NCBI GenBank assembly: GCA_963971405.1
Contig: OZ020491.1
Span: 15,990,855 to 16,054,854 of the forward strand
From: Psococerastis gibbosa
Taxonomy: Eukaryota; Arthropoda; Insecta; Psocodea; Psocidae
DNA: 64,000 bases
Direction: 5' to 3'
Positions 29,801 to 36,682 of the stretch are shown here, piece by piece. Under the pieces are notes generated by a model that searched no databases, was not told the origin of the DNA, and saw only the letters and a program-made list of their open reading frames with translations. Position numbers and translations under genes: made by a program. Positions within the stretch are counted from its first letter, which is position 1. The number at the start of each line of letters is the position of its first letter.

Positions 29801-32800
29801 TCTTAGCGTCAGTGAGTCACAAAAACTTTTAACGAAGAATAAAGCCACCAGCGAAGAAGGGCGGAAGTTAGTCTGTATTGGAAATACTCAGAAATGTGAC
29901 GTACAGCCAGCTCGTAGTATGCAAGCGGAATTTAAACTTGTTGCCAAAAAATATAAAACGTTAAAAGTTGAAAGTGAAGAGAAAATTGAAGCGTTCGGAA
30001 AGGTTCGACAATACTTAGTAGAATTGAGTGAGAAGATGGGTGATACTGGACTTGACAAAATAATGGGAAATGATATGAAAGATTTTCAGGAGTATAAACA
30101 TAAAAAGAAGATATTGTCTGGAACTGGGGATGATGGAGGAATACAGCTTACTTCGACTGTAAATGAAATATGTAGCTATTGGGCAGAATATGCTATGGCG
30201 ATTACAAAATCACTACAGGAGGAATCGATTGAATGCGATGTCGCAACAGTCCAAAGAGAGAAATATAATGAAACCCTTTCTCAAACTAGACAAAAACTAC
30301 AAGACGTTATTGAGGTGGCTGCAAATGCCAAATTGGAAATGTCTGTTACCAACGAAACACTTAAAGATGAAGTAAAAACATTAGAAGAAGCTAATAAGAG
30401 ACTAACAGAAAAAATTGAATTGGTGGAATCTGAAATGAACAATTTGAGAGATACAATTGCTATTGATAAAGAAGTGATAAACAAATTAGGTAATGATTTG
30501 CAAGAGAAAACCGAAACTCTCGAAATTTGGGTTGAGAACTTTACCAGGGAGAGACGACTAAACCAAACTACTTCAAAAACATTAGAAGCAGCTATGACAG
30601 ATTTAAGAGAGCAGCTGACGGCCACGTTGAACGAGAATGACGAGCTGAAGAAGAAGGAAGAGGAATGCACTATGAAACTGGACTCATTAAACGAACAAAT
30701 ATCCGAATGCATTATGAGAGAGAAATCTATGAAGCAAATGGTTGAATCAATGTCGACACTGGGGGGCGAGGGAGATAAAGCAGGCGAGATGGAAGAAGTT
30801 AAGAACGAGCTAAAATTGAAAGATGAGGAATTAGAGAGTGCCAAAATAAAATTGGAAGCTCTTGTAAGAGAAATAGAAGATGTAAAGCTTGCTAAGGTCA
30901 CATTGGAACACAAGGTAGATACAATAATGTCTGAAAATGATGTTCTCAAAATTAGTATAAGAGAAAAAGACGAGGCTGCTGCCTTTTATAAACAAGGCGA
31001 GGACAAAAGGGAACGAGAAGTCAGGGAGAAGCTAGAAAAAGATGAACAAGCACTCTGCGGCTGGGAAGAAGAGCTAATGCACCGGGAAGAACGCCTTGCA
31101 GCTATGTTGGACGTCAATCATTTCAAAGATGAGCTGACAAAGATGTTAAAAAACCGAGAGAAACGGCGAATAAAGCCTACAAAGCTCAACTATGAGTCAT
31201 TATGTCGTATTGTGAAGAATAAGCAGAGTATGATTGACGATCTAGAACATGAAGTCGGACAACTTCGCGAAAATGAAGAATTTTATCAAAGGGAGCGAGT
31301 GAAGCTTGAGGAGGAGCTGCTGGTTCTCCAGGAGAGGGCTAAAAAAGTGGAGGAAGAAATGACTCAATTGCAAAATGAAGGTCGTGGCGTCAGGAAGCGT
31401 AGGCCTAAAAGCTGAATTTTGTAAAGGATTTATATAATGGTGATTATAAAGAGGTTTCTTATGCCTGATTTTAATTTTGGCAGTAAATTAAGTGCTTTAC
31501 AGATGTCTGAGATGAGGCTAAAATATGAAGATTTTACATTGGTATTGTTGGTAGGGTACGGTATGCCGAAAAATTGAATATAATATGCTCATTTTGATAA
31601 AGAATTTTATTGAATAGAATAGAATATCGTATATTTCTGTAGGTGTGCGAGGTACATAGAAAACTGTTATATTACATGTATCCAATACTATTACATTACT
31701 ATATGTAATGACTTAAATGTAGTAAAAAAATATCTTATCCTTAACTTAAGCAACAATATATGGTCGAAAAACAAATACAGTACAAAGATCATATCATACC
31801 ATGCACTCATGTCAGATCCCCATTGTCATATGAGGAGCAAACTTTCAAAACGGCACTAATCTATTTTCGTACAATTTCGCACGAACAACATAAGTATTTC
31901 GGCTTTATTATAACGGAAATATAAGATAGTAACCCTTCAGAAGACTGGGTTAATTTTTTTTTTGTTTTTGTTTTGATTAGCAATCCTGATTCAACTCATC
32001 TTCAAGATGGAAATTCGATGATGTTAAATTCAATTTTTAATTTTCATGGATTTCTGACGTTTTGAAAGTTTGCTCCTCATATATTTCCTCTTCAATAAGA
32101 TAATCTTTAAGTCGGGCCCTAAAATGGTTACTCTTCGCAGCACTTTGCAGGTCCCTTTTTTACTTTTACTTCAAATTATATATGCTGTATGTAGCTGTAA
32201 ATAAATACTGTAGGCTATAACCAGGCGGGTACGATGAGCATCAACAGCGCATTCAACGAGGCAGCAAAAAGTTGTGACCGCGATTAAGCTTGGAGGTTCT
32301 AGTTATAACCCAATTACAGTTACAATAAAGCTATATCGTAAAGTTTGCCATGTCAATAGATCAGAACTTACTGCGCTGTATTCTTTTGTTAGCCCTGCCT
32401 GCTGGATAGTTAATTTGCATTATTATTATTATTTTTTTTTTTTAATGTTGAACCCTACAAACTCAGTTTCATTTCCTTTGACCATCTTTGCCATTTCCTC
32501 TTACGTTTCACCGCTATCGGCCTTACTTAGCTTGTGGTTAGGCGCCATCTATTCTATTATCTTTGGCTATACCACATATTCATACAATTAGGGTATTCAC
32601 TCTGTTTGGTTTTCCCTTAGGGGAAGTAGGAAATAGAACGCATAGAAAAATAATGCCATAAGGAAATGTATTTCAATATATTCCCCCACTTTCCCCAACT
32701 ACTTGGTTGGGTAAACTGAGCTTGGGGAATCGAAAACGCCAAACGGCCATATTTATTTGTTGTTTTGAATTATTGAATTTTGGTTTTTATTTTTATTTAA

Positions 32801-35668
32801 TTTAAAAAAAAAATAGCTCTGCGACAGAAATTAATAAGGAAACATATGGCAAGAGGTGGACTACAGCAGATGTTCATAAGTTAATAGCCGAAGGCAAAGA
32901 AACTTTGGAGGCTGGTTAGGTTAGGTCGGGTAGTCGGAAACGTAGAGATACACGTTTCCATGGCAATTCATTTCTACGTAGAAAAACTGGAGTACTATTC
33001 CTACTTTCCCTTAGGCGCTTATTCCACTTGTCAGTTTTTCTTCATTTGTGCATTAAAAATTGATGAGATTTTGGATTTAAGGAGACTATTATGTAATGTC
33101 GATACTTATCTGTTATAAATTTAAGTTATAATCTGGTAGAGACGTTTTATTGATGTCTCTACCATATTATAACTTAATTTATAATAGATACGTTAAGTAT
33201 CTACATAATAGTCTTCTTAAAACAAAAATCTCATCAATTTTTAATGTACAAATGAAGAAAAACTGACAAGTGGAATAAGCGCCTTAGGGAAAACCAGAGT
33301 GAATACCCTATAGTATCTAGTTGGCACTACACAAGTTTTCCTGAAATATCCCTGGTATTTGAGATAAATCAACCTAACTTCCCACTTCGATGGCCAGGTG
33401 GTAGCGTGCTTGTACTTGTGCGAGTCTCTACACGCCATGCGATCGGAGACGTGTCGTAACTCGACACAAGTACCTATTAGGTAACTTAGTGAGGCGACAG
33501 ATGAGGTCAATCGGATACATTCATTGAATTGTTTGTATGCGATTAACCTTTTTGTAACAAAAAGAAAAAATTACGATAAATTAAGAATAAATTGCCAACG
33601 CAACTGATAATGTTCATTATATGCTAAACTTAACTTAAAGACTGATTGAAAGCTGACCTGTTTGTTTAGAACTGTCCCAGTTAGTTTTTTTTACTCAGTG
33701 CTGTGCCCCGTCATGTGCTTTTTGCGTGCTGTTTTGCTGATCATGAGCTTCACCATATTGGCATTTTGTAAGGTCTGTCCTAGTTCGTCTATTTTTACAT
33801 TCCATTTTTCAGCTGATGATGCTAGTCTAGAATGGACAACGCGACACGGGAGGAGTTGCGCGCTCTATGTTGCACTGAAGGAGGCACCAGAGGCTGTGTA
33901 CACTGCAGAATGGCGTGATAAGGTCACCAAAGTTCTCCTCGGTCAAATGGCTTCGGACAGGGTGCCAATCGCAATGAATGCGGTCAGAGCTTGTGGCTAT
34001 CTTTTCCAGCATCTTCTGCTCAAGGAACAGCCTCTACCCCAACAACTGCTTACTCCCTTTGTTCGGGTGAGTTTTTTTGTTCTCCAACGCCTGCTTTTAG
34101 CATTTTTGCTTTAGGCAACCCTGTCAGCCTGGCAGGGGACTGAGTCTGTTTATCAACTTGTGACACTCTAAGGGCAGACTCCTTCACCTCAGGGAGAAGG
34201 GGAGTTGACTGAAAGGGTGGACCTCCTGATTATAGTGGATTCCGAACCACTTGGGGAGTATAGTAAAGTCGCACGATTAATTCGGAGGTGACCAGGACTC
34301 GCCACGCACTTAGTGGGTCAGGTGCCTCAACGCGTTGTCCTGTCTCACCATGTTCCCCTGCCAACGCTGTGGATACTACCAAGTTTGCTGCTGTTTGGAA
34401 CCGTCTCTGTTTCCGATGGATTCAACTTGGGATGGCCGTTGACAGTTCGGCTGAGTGGTAGGACCTATGTACATACTGTGTTCATGCGCCCATTAATGAA
34501 AGAGATCAATTAAGCGTTGTTTTTATAAATAAATAAAAATAAGAATTTTGACAGGTTTCTTATTCAATAGTAATTTGCGAAATACTGCACTTGACTGCGA
34601 GGCAAGGCGATGCGCGCTAAATTTGATGTTACAGTGGGCCGGACCATTCGTATACTTTTGATAGAGAATTATTAGTAGCTGAAAGCAATGAAAACCACTG
34701 GAAACTAAAATGGTGCAACTCATGGCTCATAGCTTTGCTGTGTCTGCAAAATGTATAAATTTGTTAAATTTAAATTTTCAGACCATGAACCATACCAGTA
34801 ACGAAGTGAAGCAACTTTTAGCTCGCGTCTGCTCATACCTCGCCCGGACTGTTCCCCCTGCACTGACCACTCCTGAGTACCTCCGCCTCGCTATTCCCAT
34901 GCTCGTCAACGGCACTAAGGAGAAGAACGGCTACGTGAAAGCAAACAGTGAACTGGCACTGGTCGCAGTGCTAGGACTGAGGCATGGCGAAGAGACGCAT
35001 GCGCGGTGTGTTGGGCTGCTCGATGTGGGGGCTAAAGAATCGCTAGCTGATGTTGTTAGTAAGGTAAGAAAGTTTAGAGATAATTTTTGTAAAATAATCC
35101 TAACGCTGCACCAGAAATAAAAGATGATGATGGATGTAATTTAATTCGGACTTTCTTGGTTTCTTAAGCTCAAATACGAGCTGTGGATAAAGAGATGCCG
35201 TGCATTTTTTTCCAGAACTATAAAAAATGGAACATTTTCCAGCCCTATTGTTCCCGATTTTCGACGTAACGTAGAGTTCTCCTGCTTCAAATATTTTGTG
35301 AACAAAGTAGGTCTGCCGGGTATTTTGGACTAAATTAATAATTCCTCGTTGCACGCAAAGATATGAGAATGGGCTTGTGAAAATTTCGTTAAAATGCAAG
35401 CTTTGTAAAAAAGCAAACTATTTGCCCGTATGATAAAATCTGTTAAATGCACTTTTTCGTTTTTTAAAAATAATAATAATATATAGGACTAATGTATTTT
35501 TTATGTCTTTGCGGCATTGAAACGAGGAATTAGTTTAGGAAATCTCTGCCTTAACCCTAAAGTGGTCTGCTTTAACGAACGTTATTATACTGGTTTTAGG
35601 TCTTGAAAAAGGTTGCTGTTCTTCCCGAAGGCAAGGAAGAAGACCTGGACGATACCATACTAACTTGA
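355..35668 (+). CDS. GCN1: GCN1, ribosome-associated activator of the eIF2alpha kinase GCN2 (31 coding exons, 2626 aa)
   Basis: GCN1 is a very large HEAT-repeat protein that binds ribosomes (stalled or collided) and relays uncharged-tRNA stress to GCN2, which phosphorylates eIF2alpha. Coding exons: 355-369, 445-743, 4047-4386, 4625-4877, 5868-6046, 7586-7790, 8204-8500, 8965-9192, 10713-10856, 11389-11692, 12466-12691, 13241-13474, 14142-14412, 16609-16775, 17111-18350, 19241-19710, 20062-20257, 21022-21215, 21821-22027, 23141-23356, 23695-23859, 24113-24274, 24813-25055, 25602-25825, 26265-26424, 27368-27598, 27946-28139, 28922-29133, 33813-34066, 34782-35063, 35600-35668. All junctions are GT-AG and all phases agree; the total is 7881 nt, an unbroken frame close in length to the human protein (about 2670 aa). 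Residues about 755-830 form the charged helix seen in other GCN1 proteins. Residues about 1055-1690 are the most conserved, eEF3-like part (for example [51 protein letters not shown]). Residues about 2160-2425 correspond to the GCN2-binding region ([20 protein letters not shown]). The C terminus DDTILT matches the family ending. Exon assignment is by eye from family homology. Confidence 0.96.
1287..3857 (+). mobile_element. 5'-truncated, decayed non-LTR retrotransposon (CR1/jockey-like LINE) in GCN1 intron 2
   Basis: In reading order the element shows the end of an APE-type endonuclease (GGDFNVH near 1336, then a VADHSAV motif near 1520) and a reverse transcriptase with [63 protein letters not shown] and the catalytic box FADDTT at about 2878. 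The frame is broken by a TAA at 1869-1871, after which the same frame continues, and by a frameshift between about 3285 and 3330; coding then resumes in another frame to 3679. The 3' end has a CCCACCTCGGTGGG hairpin at about 3808 and an (AAAC)n tail at about 3838-3857, typical of target-primed LINE copies. The 5' part of the endonuclease and any ORF1 are missing, so the left border is approximate. It lies in the same orientation as GCN1. I cannot fix the clade without a tree. Confidence 0.9.
4878..5867 (+). repeat. GCN1 intron 4, with a reverse-orientation copy of dispersed repeat family A (about 5095-5477)
   Basis: From about 5095 to 5477 the intron holds the reverse complement of a repeat also found at 11935, 36325, 50926 and 56655. 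Shared marks are the end AAATAGGAAAGC, a segment reading CGAAATCGAAAATTTC, CTCAATACGTGTAAATC, and runs of short words such as CAGACAGG. Other copies start with GCTTTCCTNTTTAT and the ends are inverted, which suggests a non-autonomous DNA element. There is no coding potential. Confidence 0.6.
6047..7585 (+). other. GCN1 intron 5, no recognisable element
   Basis: This 1.5-kb AT-rich intron shows no open reading frame with family similarity. I found no clear terminal repeat that I could match elsewhere in the window. Confidence 0.5.
9290..9669. mobile_element. Palindromic MITE (GGCGCCCATTCC ends) interrupted by a second MITE, GCN1 intron 8
   Basis: The left arm GGCGCCCATTCCATCGACC is the inverted complement of the right end at 9651-9669. 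The inner parts of both arms also pair, around the word GACGTGGTAGCAGACA and its complement. Flanks are TAA on the left and TTA on the right. The centre is split by the element at 9361-9598. There is no coding capacity, as expected for a non-autonomous foldback element. A PIF/Harbinger-type origin is an inference from the GG/CC ends and the 3-bp TTA-like targets of its relatives. Confidence 0.75.
9361..9598. mobile_element. Inner MITE nested in the 9290-9669 element, TTA target duplication
   Basis: Its ends GGTGGCGTTTCCACC and GGTGGAAACCCCGCC are inverted repeats that continue through the words GACCTCGCATTGCAGAAT and ATTCTGCAATGCGAGGTC. It is flanked on both sides by TTA (9358-9360 and 9599-9601), lying exactly within the palindromic arms of the outer element. 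The outer arm sequence resumes directly after it, so it inserted later. Confidence 0.75.
9815..10316. mobile_element. Inverted-repeat element in GCN1 intron 8
   Basis: A left arm at about 9815-9940 (CGTATGGTA, then GTTACTCTATTTAGC and AAGTAAGAAAGCAT) pairs with a right arm at about 10165-10316 (ATGCTTTCTTACT, AAATTGAGTAAC, TACCATAC). Pairing is imperfect, so this is an old foldback element. Borders are approximate and no protein is encoded. Confidence 0.6.
11731..11930 (+). mobile_element. tRNA-derived SINE, family 1, copy 1 (GCN1 intron 10)
   Basis: The head is tRNA-like: a box-A-like stretch (TAGAGTAGTGGTACGGG) at about 11739 and a box B (GGTTCGAGTC) at about 11781. The body follows, ending in TCCGCTAGGTTGACTTAGTAA near 11915. 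The same head or tail recurs at 20312 (+), 49930 (+, tail only) and 57201 (-). Copies differ by indels, as expected for old SINE copies. Confidence 0.65.
11935..12180 (+). repeat. Dispersed repeat family A, partial copy (GCN1 intron 10)
   Basis: It begins GCTTTTCTATGTATACG and continues with GAAGCTTTGTGATGG, TTTCGATTTCGAGATTTCA and GGATTTACACGTTTTGAGG, as in the copies at 50926 and 56655. It directly follows a SINE copy and has lost the far end. Confidence 0.6.
12764..13064 (+). repeat. Guanine-run repeat in GCN1 intron 11
   Basis: There are three G runs: 12764-12781 (18 G), 12813-12822 (10 G) and 13050-13064 (15 G). They lie in a segment carrying several CACG-containing words (AAATCACG, TATCACGTG, CGCGTGATT, ACCACGTATCA) that hint at an old transposon with degenerate ends. 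Long G runs may be collapsed or length-variable in an assembly. Confidence 0.5.
14601..15017. mobile_element. Inverted-repeat element, GCN1 intron 13
   Basis: The left arm at about 14601-14690 (TTCAAAATGTTTTGTAAAC, then GCTCGTTCCACAG) pairs with a right arm at about 14930-15017 (CTGTGGAACGAGCAATT, then GTTTACAAAACATTTTGAA). The spacer is about 240 bp and there is no coding capacity. It directly abuts the larger palindrome to its right and may be part of one composite element. Confidence 0.65.
15018..16511. mobile_element. Long (about 1.5 kb) near-palindrome, GCN1 intron 13
   Basis: The ends AGCCCAGGGTA and TACCCTGGGCT are exact inverted repeats. Matching inverted words run through the arms: GAGTTCGGGAGGCAGGTAG versus CTACCTGCCTCCCGAACTC, GAAATCTCTACTTT versus AAAGTAGAGATTTC, and TAGTCCGGTCAATTTAGT versus ACTAAATTGACCGGACTA. 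The arms reach to about 15680 and 15840, leaving a loop of about 160 bp. The arms have diverged by scattered changes and indels. It encodes no protein; transcribed within the GCN1 pre-mRNA it could form a long hairpin. Confidence 0.8.
18351..19240 (+). other. GCN1 intron 15, no clear element
   Basis: This is an 890-bp intron. A short stretch near 18535-18590 (CGGATTCCGAATTACTTGG) weakly resembles the dispersed repeat seen at 34127 and 41650 (GGATTCCGAACCACTTGG). Nothing else is recognisable. Confidence 0.4.
20312..20470 (+). mobile_element. tRNA-derived SINE, family 1, copy 2 (GCN1 intron 17)
   Basis: A tRNA-like head (TAGTAGAGTGGTGGTTCGG, box B GATTCGAGTCCC at about 20368) is followed by the family body (GGAGGGCATGCAGGCGG) and a shortened tail (TAGTTGACTTAGTAATAG). 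Compared with copy 1 it has an internal deletion before the tail. Confidence 0.65.
20778..20835 (+). repeat. TTAGG-like stretch followed by a 40-A run
   Basis: The short stretch GGGTTAGGTTAGGTTA is directly followed by A at 20796-20835. The run could be the tail of an old retro-insertion or a simple repeat. The TTAGG word matches the insect telomere unit but three units are too few to mean much. Confidence 0.5.
21463..21615 (+). mobile_element. LINE 3' tail fragment, GCN1 intron 18
   Basis: Translated on the + strand it gives a stretch ending [14 protein letters not shown] then stop, followed by a GAA microsatellite. This is the usual C-terminal end of many animal LINE reverse transcriptases. 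It is 5'-truncated to about 150 bp. Confidence 0.6.
22050..22440 (-). mobile_element. Probable LINE remnant, antisense in GCN1 intron 19
   Basis: The minus strand translates to stretches such as [13 protein letters not shown] and [18 protein letters not shown], a style seen in the C-terminal parts of LINE ORF2 proteins. There are stops and frame breaks. The call rests on composition and style, not on a catalytic motif. Confidence 0.35.
22715..22835 (-). mobile_element. LINE 3' remnant related to 60240-60500 (-), GCN1 intron 19
   Basis: On the + strand GCCCTTCTGGGCTTTCG, CATGTTGTCAACCC and GAGGGGGTTGAC parallel GCCCATTGTGGGCTTCCG, CATGTTGTTATCCC and GGGGGGTTGAC at 60249-60331. The 60-kb copy continues into an ORF2 C-terminal stretch, which identifies this piece as the trailing part of the same kind of element. 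Confidence 0.45.
25060..25212 (+). mobile_element. SINE-like family 2, copy 1 (GCN1 intron 23)
   Basis: It contains TTGGTAGCTTCCTCGTACTT, CAGGTATTACC and GGATACATTCATTAAATTG, then an A run. The same order of words occurs at 26085, 27000 and 33395. This copy is the most diverged. The GGTAGC...CGTACTTG head resembles a tRNA-type box A; no clean box B is seen. Confidence 0.5.
25395..25595 (+). mobile_element. LINE reverse-transcriptase C-terminal remnant next to GCN1 exon 24
   Basis: The + strand encodes a WFGHVKRMN-like stretch at about 25400 and then a Gly/Arg-rich run, the typical end of many LINE ORF2 proteins. It carries stops and sits just before the acceptor of exon 24 (25602). Confidence 0.5.
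26085..26200 (+). mobile_element. SINE-like family 2, copy 2 (GCN1 intron 24)
   Basis: It has GATCGGTGACCTGTCGTAAC, CAGGTATTACC, GACTGAAGAGGTTATTCGG and GGATACATTCATTGAATTG, in the same order as the copies at 27000 and 33395. The head is missing, and it ends in a T run. Confidence 0.6.
27000..27160 (+). mobile_element. SINE-like family 2, copy 3 (GCN1 intron 25)
   Basis: This is a nearly complete copy: TAGTGGTAGCTTGTTCGTA, CGGTGACCTGTCGTAACTC, GTATTACCCACAGAGGCGAC, GATACATTCATTGAATTG and a final GAATAACCTTTTTT. It lies in the same orientation as GCN1. Confidence 0.6.
28291..28740. repeat. Imperfect inverted repeat in GCN1 intron 27
   Basis: A left arm of about 28313-28446 (with GTAGAAGACTACTTC and GCATCATATAAT) pairs with a right arm of about 28508-28650 (ATTATATGATGC, GAAGTAGTCTTCTAC). 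It looks like an old palindromic element. The ends are not clear. Confidence 0.55.
29511..31415 (+). CDS. Intronless coiled-coil protein nested in GCN1 intron 28 (634 aa), family not recognised
   Basis: This is a single uninterrupted frame from ATG at 29511 (a second in-frame ATG at 29520) to TGA at 31413-31415. Residues 1-60 are basic and rich in Ser/Thr-Pro sites ([16 protein letters not shown]), which could be phosphorylated. From about residue 140 to the end it is highly charged and rich in Glu, Lys and Leu, with long heptad-like stretches predicting a coiled coil. A less regular segment near 180-235 contains the words [10 protein letters not shown] and [14 protein letters not shown]. The C terminus is basic (GVRKRRPKS). 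I see no signal peptide, membrane segment or catalytic motif. Its length without a stop argues for a real gene. Lack of introns, in contrast to the host gene, suggests a retrogene or a gene of transposon origin. It could be a cytoskeletal, centrosomal or chromosome-axis protein, but nothing in the sequence decides that. Confidence 0.75.
   Translation: MPIMNQKKGHLTFRSPTVRSPIRKARSKETDLNLPLTIPEVEENEDAVSITSSSHDLTAVASVQSLQEGKTQSKIPMKHDDSKLGSLLVRKTSSFLNLSVSESQKLLTKNKATSEEGRKLVCIGNTQKCDVQPARSMQAEFKLVAKKYKTLKVESEEKIEAFGKVRQYLVELSEKMGDTGLDKIMGNDMKDFQEYKHKKKILSGTGDDGGIQLTSTVNEICSYWAEYAMAITKSLQEESIECDVATVQREKYNETLSQTRQKLQDVIEVAANAKLEMSVTNETLKDEVKTLEEANKRLTEKIELVESEMNNLRDTIAIDKEVINKLGNDLQEKTETLEIWVENFTRERRLNQTTSKTLEAAMTDLREQLTATLNENDELKKKEEECTMKLDSLNEQISECIMREKSMKQMVESMSTLGGEGDKAGEMEEVKNELKLKDEELESAKIKLEALVREIEDVKLAKVTLEHKVDTIMSENDVLKISIREKDEAAAFYKQGEDKREREVREKLEKDEQALCGWEEELMHREERLAAMLDVNHFKDELTKMLKNREKRRIKPTKLNYESLCRIVKNKQSMIDDLEHEVGQLRENEEFYQRERVKLEEELLVLQERAKKVEEEMTQLQNEGRGVRKRRPKS
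31416..32220 (+). other. 3' flank of the nested coiled-coil gene
   Basis: This is AT-rich DNA still within GCN1 intron 28. An AAATAAATA word at about 32198-32206 could serve as a poly(A) signal for the nested gene, but it lies about 780 bp past the stop. I see no element and no further reading frame. Confidence 0.35.
32221..32590 (+). repeat. Dispersed repeat, copy 1 (second copy at 60929-61390)
   Basis: Shared words in the same order in both places are CCAGGCGGGTA, CAAAAAGTTGTGAC, TAAGCTTGGAGGTT, CTGCCTGCTGGAT, AAACTCAGT, CATTTCCT and TTAGGCGCCATCTATT. No reading frame is conserved. This copy is uninterrupted, so it serves as the empty site for the element inserted in the second copy. Confidence 0.65.
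32591..33308. mobile_element. Outer MITE in GCN1 intron 28, split by a second MITE
   Basis: The left end GGGTATTCACTCTG, followed by GGTTTTCCC, pairs with the right end GGGAAAACCAGAGTGAATACCC at 33287-33308. Both flanks are TA. The body contains no gene. The right arm is reached only after the 33014-33283 element, which therefore inserted into this one. Confidence 0.6.
33014..33283. mobile_element. Palindromic MITE with TTA target duplication, nested in the 32591-33308 element
   Basis: The ends GGCGCTTATTCCACTTGTC and GACAAGTGGAATAAGCGCC are exact inverted repeats. The target triplet TTA is present on both sides (33011-33013 and 33284-33286). The interior (AAGGAGACTATTATGTA, then TAACTTAATTTATAATAGAT) is shared with the elements at 43244 and 54101. 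It is non-coding and foldback along its whole length. Confidence 0.75.
33395..33565 (+). mobile_element. SINE-like family 2, copy 4 (GCN1 intron 28)
   Basis: This is the fullest copy: GGTGGTAGCGTGCTTGTACT, TGTGCGAGTC, GATCGGAGACGTGTCGTAAC, GAGGCGACAGATGAGG, GATACATTCATTGAATTG and GCGATTAACCTTTTT. The GGTAGCGTGCTTG head resembles a pol III box A. Confidence 0.6.
34127..34410 (+). repeat. Dispersed repeat family B, copy 1 (GCN1 intron 29)
   Basis: The segment from AGCCTGGCAGGGG to CTACCAAGTTTG is repeated in reverse complement at about 41650-41935, and in part at 55036-55150. Shared words include GTGGACCTCCTGATTATAG, GGATTCCGAACCACTTGG, GTCGCACGATTAA and CACCATGTTCCCCTGCCAAC. The copies are untranslatable across their length. 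Confidence 0.6.
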
Positions 35669-36038
35669 GATGCAACCTATCGCCGCATAATTTTTATTGT
35701 CTTACTAAAAGGTACACATACAACAGTATATTATTATACTTTAAATATCTGTATTCCTTTGTATGTGTCATTAGAAATTTTTGTTTATTTCTTGTAAATA
35801 GTTTCATCGTTTTCTTTACTCAATTGAATACCTTTATTAATATATAACTTAAATGTCCATATGTATGTTAGGTACAATACAAAGCGATTATTCGAGGGAC
35901 GAAAACATAAACCTGTTCTTCTGTTTCCATAAAGCAGTATCCCCTGTTGATTTAAGAGTCTGTTAGAATTCTGTTAAAAAGACACTTCACCATATTTACA
36001 TAAGGTAACAGCAAGGTTATTTTATGCTTTTGTCGCTC

Positions 36039-36044
36039 AATAAA
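36039..36044 (+). terminator. Probable GCN1 poly(A) signal (AATAAA)
   Basis: AATAAA lies 371 bp after the GCN1 stop codon and is the first canonical hexamer seen there. The cleavage site would fall near 36055-36070. No transcript evidence is available. Confidence 0.5.
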
Positions 36045-36057
36045 TCGCTTTGTATAA

Positions 36058-36289
36058 ATGAGCTCCTCAAAAACAATACTCCGCATAATAAGACGAACAA
36101 ATCAATTTACATCGGAAATATTTCGACTATTTTCCGTTAAACCAAAATCAAGGTTGTCTAAGAATCCCAGTCATATATCCAAGATGGCGGCGCGAGTGGC
36201 AGAGATACGAGTACGCAAAGTTACAATTCAGAAAGTCTATAACTCCCGGAATACTTTCCACCTAAAACTACCAAATGATCGTACTAAAG
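36058..36289 (+). CDS. Possible first coding exon of an unidentified gene (partial)
   Basis: An open frame runs from ATG 36058, with a second ATG at 36184, to a strong splice donor (AAAG/GTAAGAA) at 36290. The second ATG lies in CAAGATGGCGGC (36180-36191), a perfect match to the TISU/YY1-type start context. Starting at 36058 the peptide begins with a basic, amphipathic stretch (TILRIIRRTNQFTSEIFRLF) that would suit a mitochondrial presequence. I could not find a following exon on the + strand before PRP19 or beyond. It may be a real first exon of a gene continuing elsewhere, a decayed retro-copy, or chance. The function is unknown. Confidence 0.3.
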
Positions 36290-36324
36290 GTAAGAACCGG
36301 TACGAGTGAAACCGTACATGCTTT

Positions 36325-36682
36325 CCTATTTATCAATTAGTATAGGTACCGTAATAGTTCCATGATAAATAATTGTCCCATTACAATGTTTAAAAAAAAT
36401 GGGTATTGTTTACATTAATAAGTCGTTTTATTTTGGGATAAGAAACTGCAAAATAAATTTATCCAAGAAATGAAAAAAAAAAGGCCCAGGACAATATTTT
36501 TCTGAACCTACATAGCAAATTACACCAAATTCTATTGAGTACTTTGGTCCCAAATCGAGTTACAGTCGGACAGACAGACGTTCCTGGGACCTCAAAACGT
36601 GTAAATCCGTTGGAATCTGGAAATCGATAATTTTGACCATCAGAAAGCTTTCCTTATCCTAAAGTATTCAAATAGGAAAGCC
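36325..36682 (-). repeat. Dispersed repeat family A, copy with both ends
   Basis: The ends GCTTTCCTATTTAT and AAATAGGAAAGC are inverted repeats. Inside, reading CTGGGACCTCAAAACGTGT and GGACAGACAGACG, it matches the family in reverse orientation. This is the best-bounded copy and supports a short-TIR DNA element. Confidence 0.6.

Noticed and set aside
29405-29848. 147-codon minus-strand open frame before and over the start of the nested gene
   Set aside because: It overlaps the real coding frame in antisense and has no recognisable features.
30281-30949. 222-codon minus-strand open frame opposite the coiled-coil gene
   Set aside because: It is Ser/Phe-rich, as expected from the complement of a Glu/Lys-rich coding strand; a shadow of the real frame.
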